From Methylomonas sp. (GTDB taxonomy: Bacteria > Pseudomonadota > Gammaproteobacteria > Methylococcales > Methylomonadaceae): a DNA stretch of 13,801 bases. The DNA is taken from contig JALSIU010000164.1 of NCBI GenBank assembly GCA_026989715.1, forward strand, positions 1 to 13,801, read 5' to 3'. Made by a program: the position numbers and the translations under genes. The notes beneath the pieces are model-generated. The model was not told the DNA's origin. It saw nothing but the letters and a program-made list of their open reading frames with translations, and ran no database searches. Shown here in pieces: positions 13,680-13,801 of the stretch; the stretch's first letter is position 1; the number at the start of each line of letters is the position of its first letter.

Positions 13680-13801
13680 TCAAGATAATATTTCTATGTC
13701 AAATGCTTGCAGTAGTTGAATCAGTTTAATTAAAGGCAATCCTACTAGAGCATTAGGGTCATCACCTGCAATGCGTTCAAATAGGGCGATGCCTAAACCT
13801 T
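13680..13801 (-). CDS. Maf-family nucleotide pyrophosphatase, C-terminal fragment (runs off the right edge)
   Basis: Read on the minus strand from the window edge, 39 codons and a TGA (13682-13680) encode GLGIALFERIAGDDPNALVG followed by LPLIKLIQLLQAF. This is the conserved C-terminus of Maf/YceF/YhdE proteins (FERIxGDDPxxLxGLPL). Family knowledge: they hydrolyse non-canonical or modified nucleoside triphosphates (dTTP/UTP or 7-methyl-GTP, depending on subgroup) to monophosphates. The subgroup-defining residues lie outside the window. The gene converges on rpoS, with the terminator between them. Confidence 0.85.
   Translation of the reverse strand, partial: GLGIALFERIAGDDPNALVGLPLIKLIQLLQAFDIEILS

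Noticed and set aside
1..13801. Frequent CCGG-containing words as an uptake or recognition sequence
   Set aside because: The words are scattered, mostly in coding regions with varied flanks, and the rough count is near what base composition would give.

Overview
The window reads as a compact, moderately AT-rich gammaproteobacterial chromosome segment. Two gene neighbourhoods point to that class: smpB / ratA-rnfH / recN-nadK, and nlpD-rpoS. Both are well-known syntenies of Gammaproteobacteria. Genus cannot be fixed from the sequence; an environmental autotroph or methylotroph would be compatible with the SulP-carbonic anhydrase fusion, but that is only inference. I see no mobile element, phage gene, tRNA, rRNA or CRISPR array, and no gene-free stretch longer than about 175 bases.

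Left part (1-4261): the 3' portion of a SulP anion transporter fused to a beta-carbonic anhydrase enters from the left edge. It converges, with overlapping stop codons, on a leftward set: smpB, an ISOC1/2-type cysteine hydrolase, a HopJ-family protein and a DAO-type FAD oxidoreductase. smpB and the hydrolase are only 4 bases apart, and so likely co-transcribed. HopJ and the oxidoreductase are 2 bases apart.

Middle (4262-9106): a divergent intergenic region of 172 bases separates smpB from a rightward run of a neurotransmitter:sodium symporter, ratA and rnfH. This run collides, again with overlapping stops, with the leftward nadK-recN pair. Compared with the E. coli arrangement, bamE is missing between recN and rnfH, and the sodium symporter gene sits between smpB and ratA.

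Right part (9107-13801): an 80-base divergent region carries two back-to-back TATAAT hexamers and a 10-bp inverted repeat. It separates nadK from a rightward series: a Na/Pi cotransporter with a PhoU-like tail, a small Lys-rich coiled-coil protein of unknown function, a membrane-anchored J-domain protein, the lipoprotein amidase activator NlpD, and the stationary-phase sigma factor RpoS. A good intrinsic terminator follows rpoS, and the C-terminal 39 codons of a leftward Maf-family nucleotide pyrophosphatase close the window.

Most genes are housekeeping: ribosome rescue, DNA repair, NADP synthesis, cell separation and the general stress response. I see no clear defence or other novel multi-gene system. 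The least explained pieces are the small coiled-coil/J-domain pair, the HopJ-oxidoreductase pair, and the palindromic control region at about 9136-9179.
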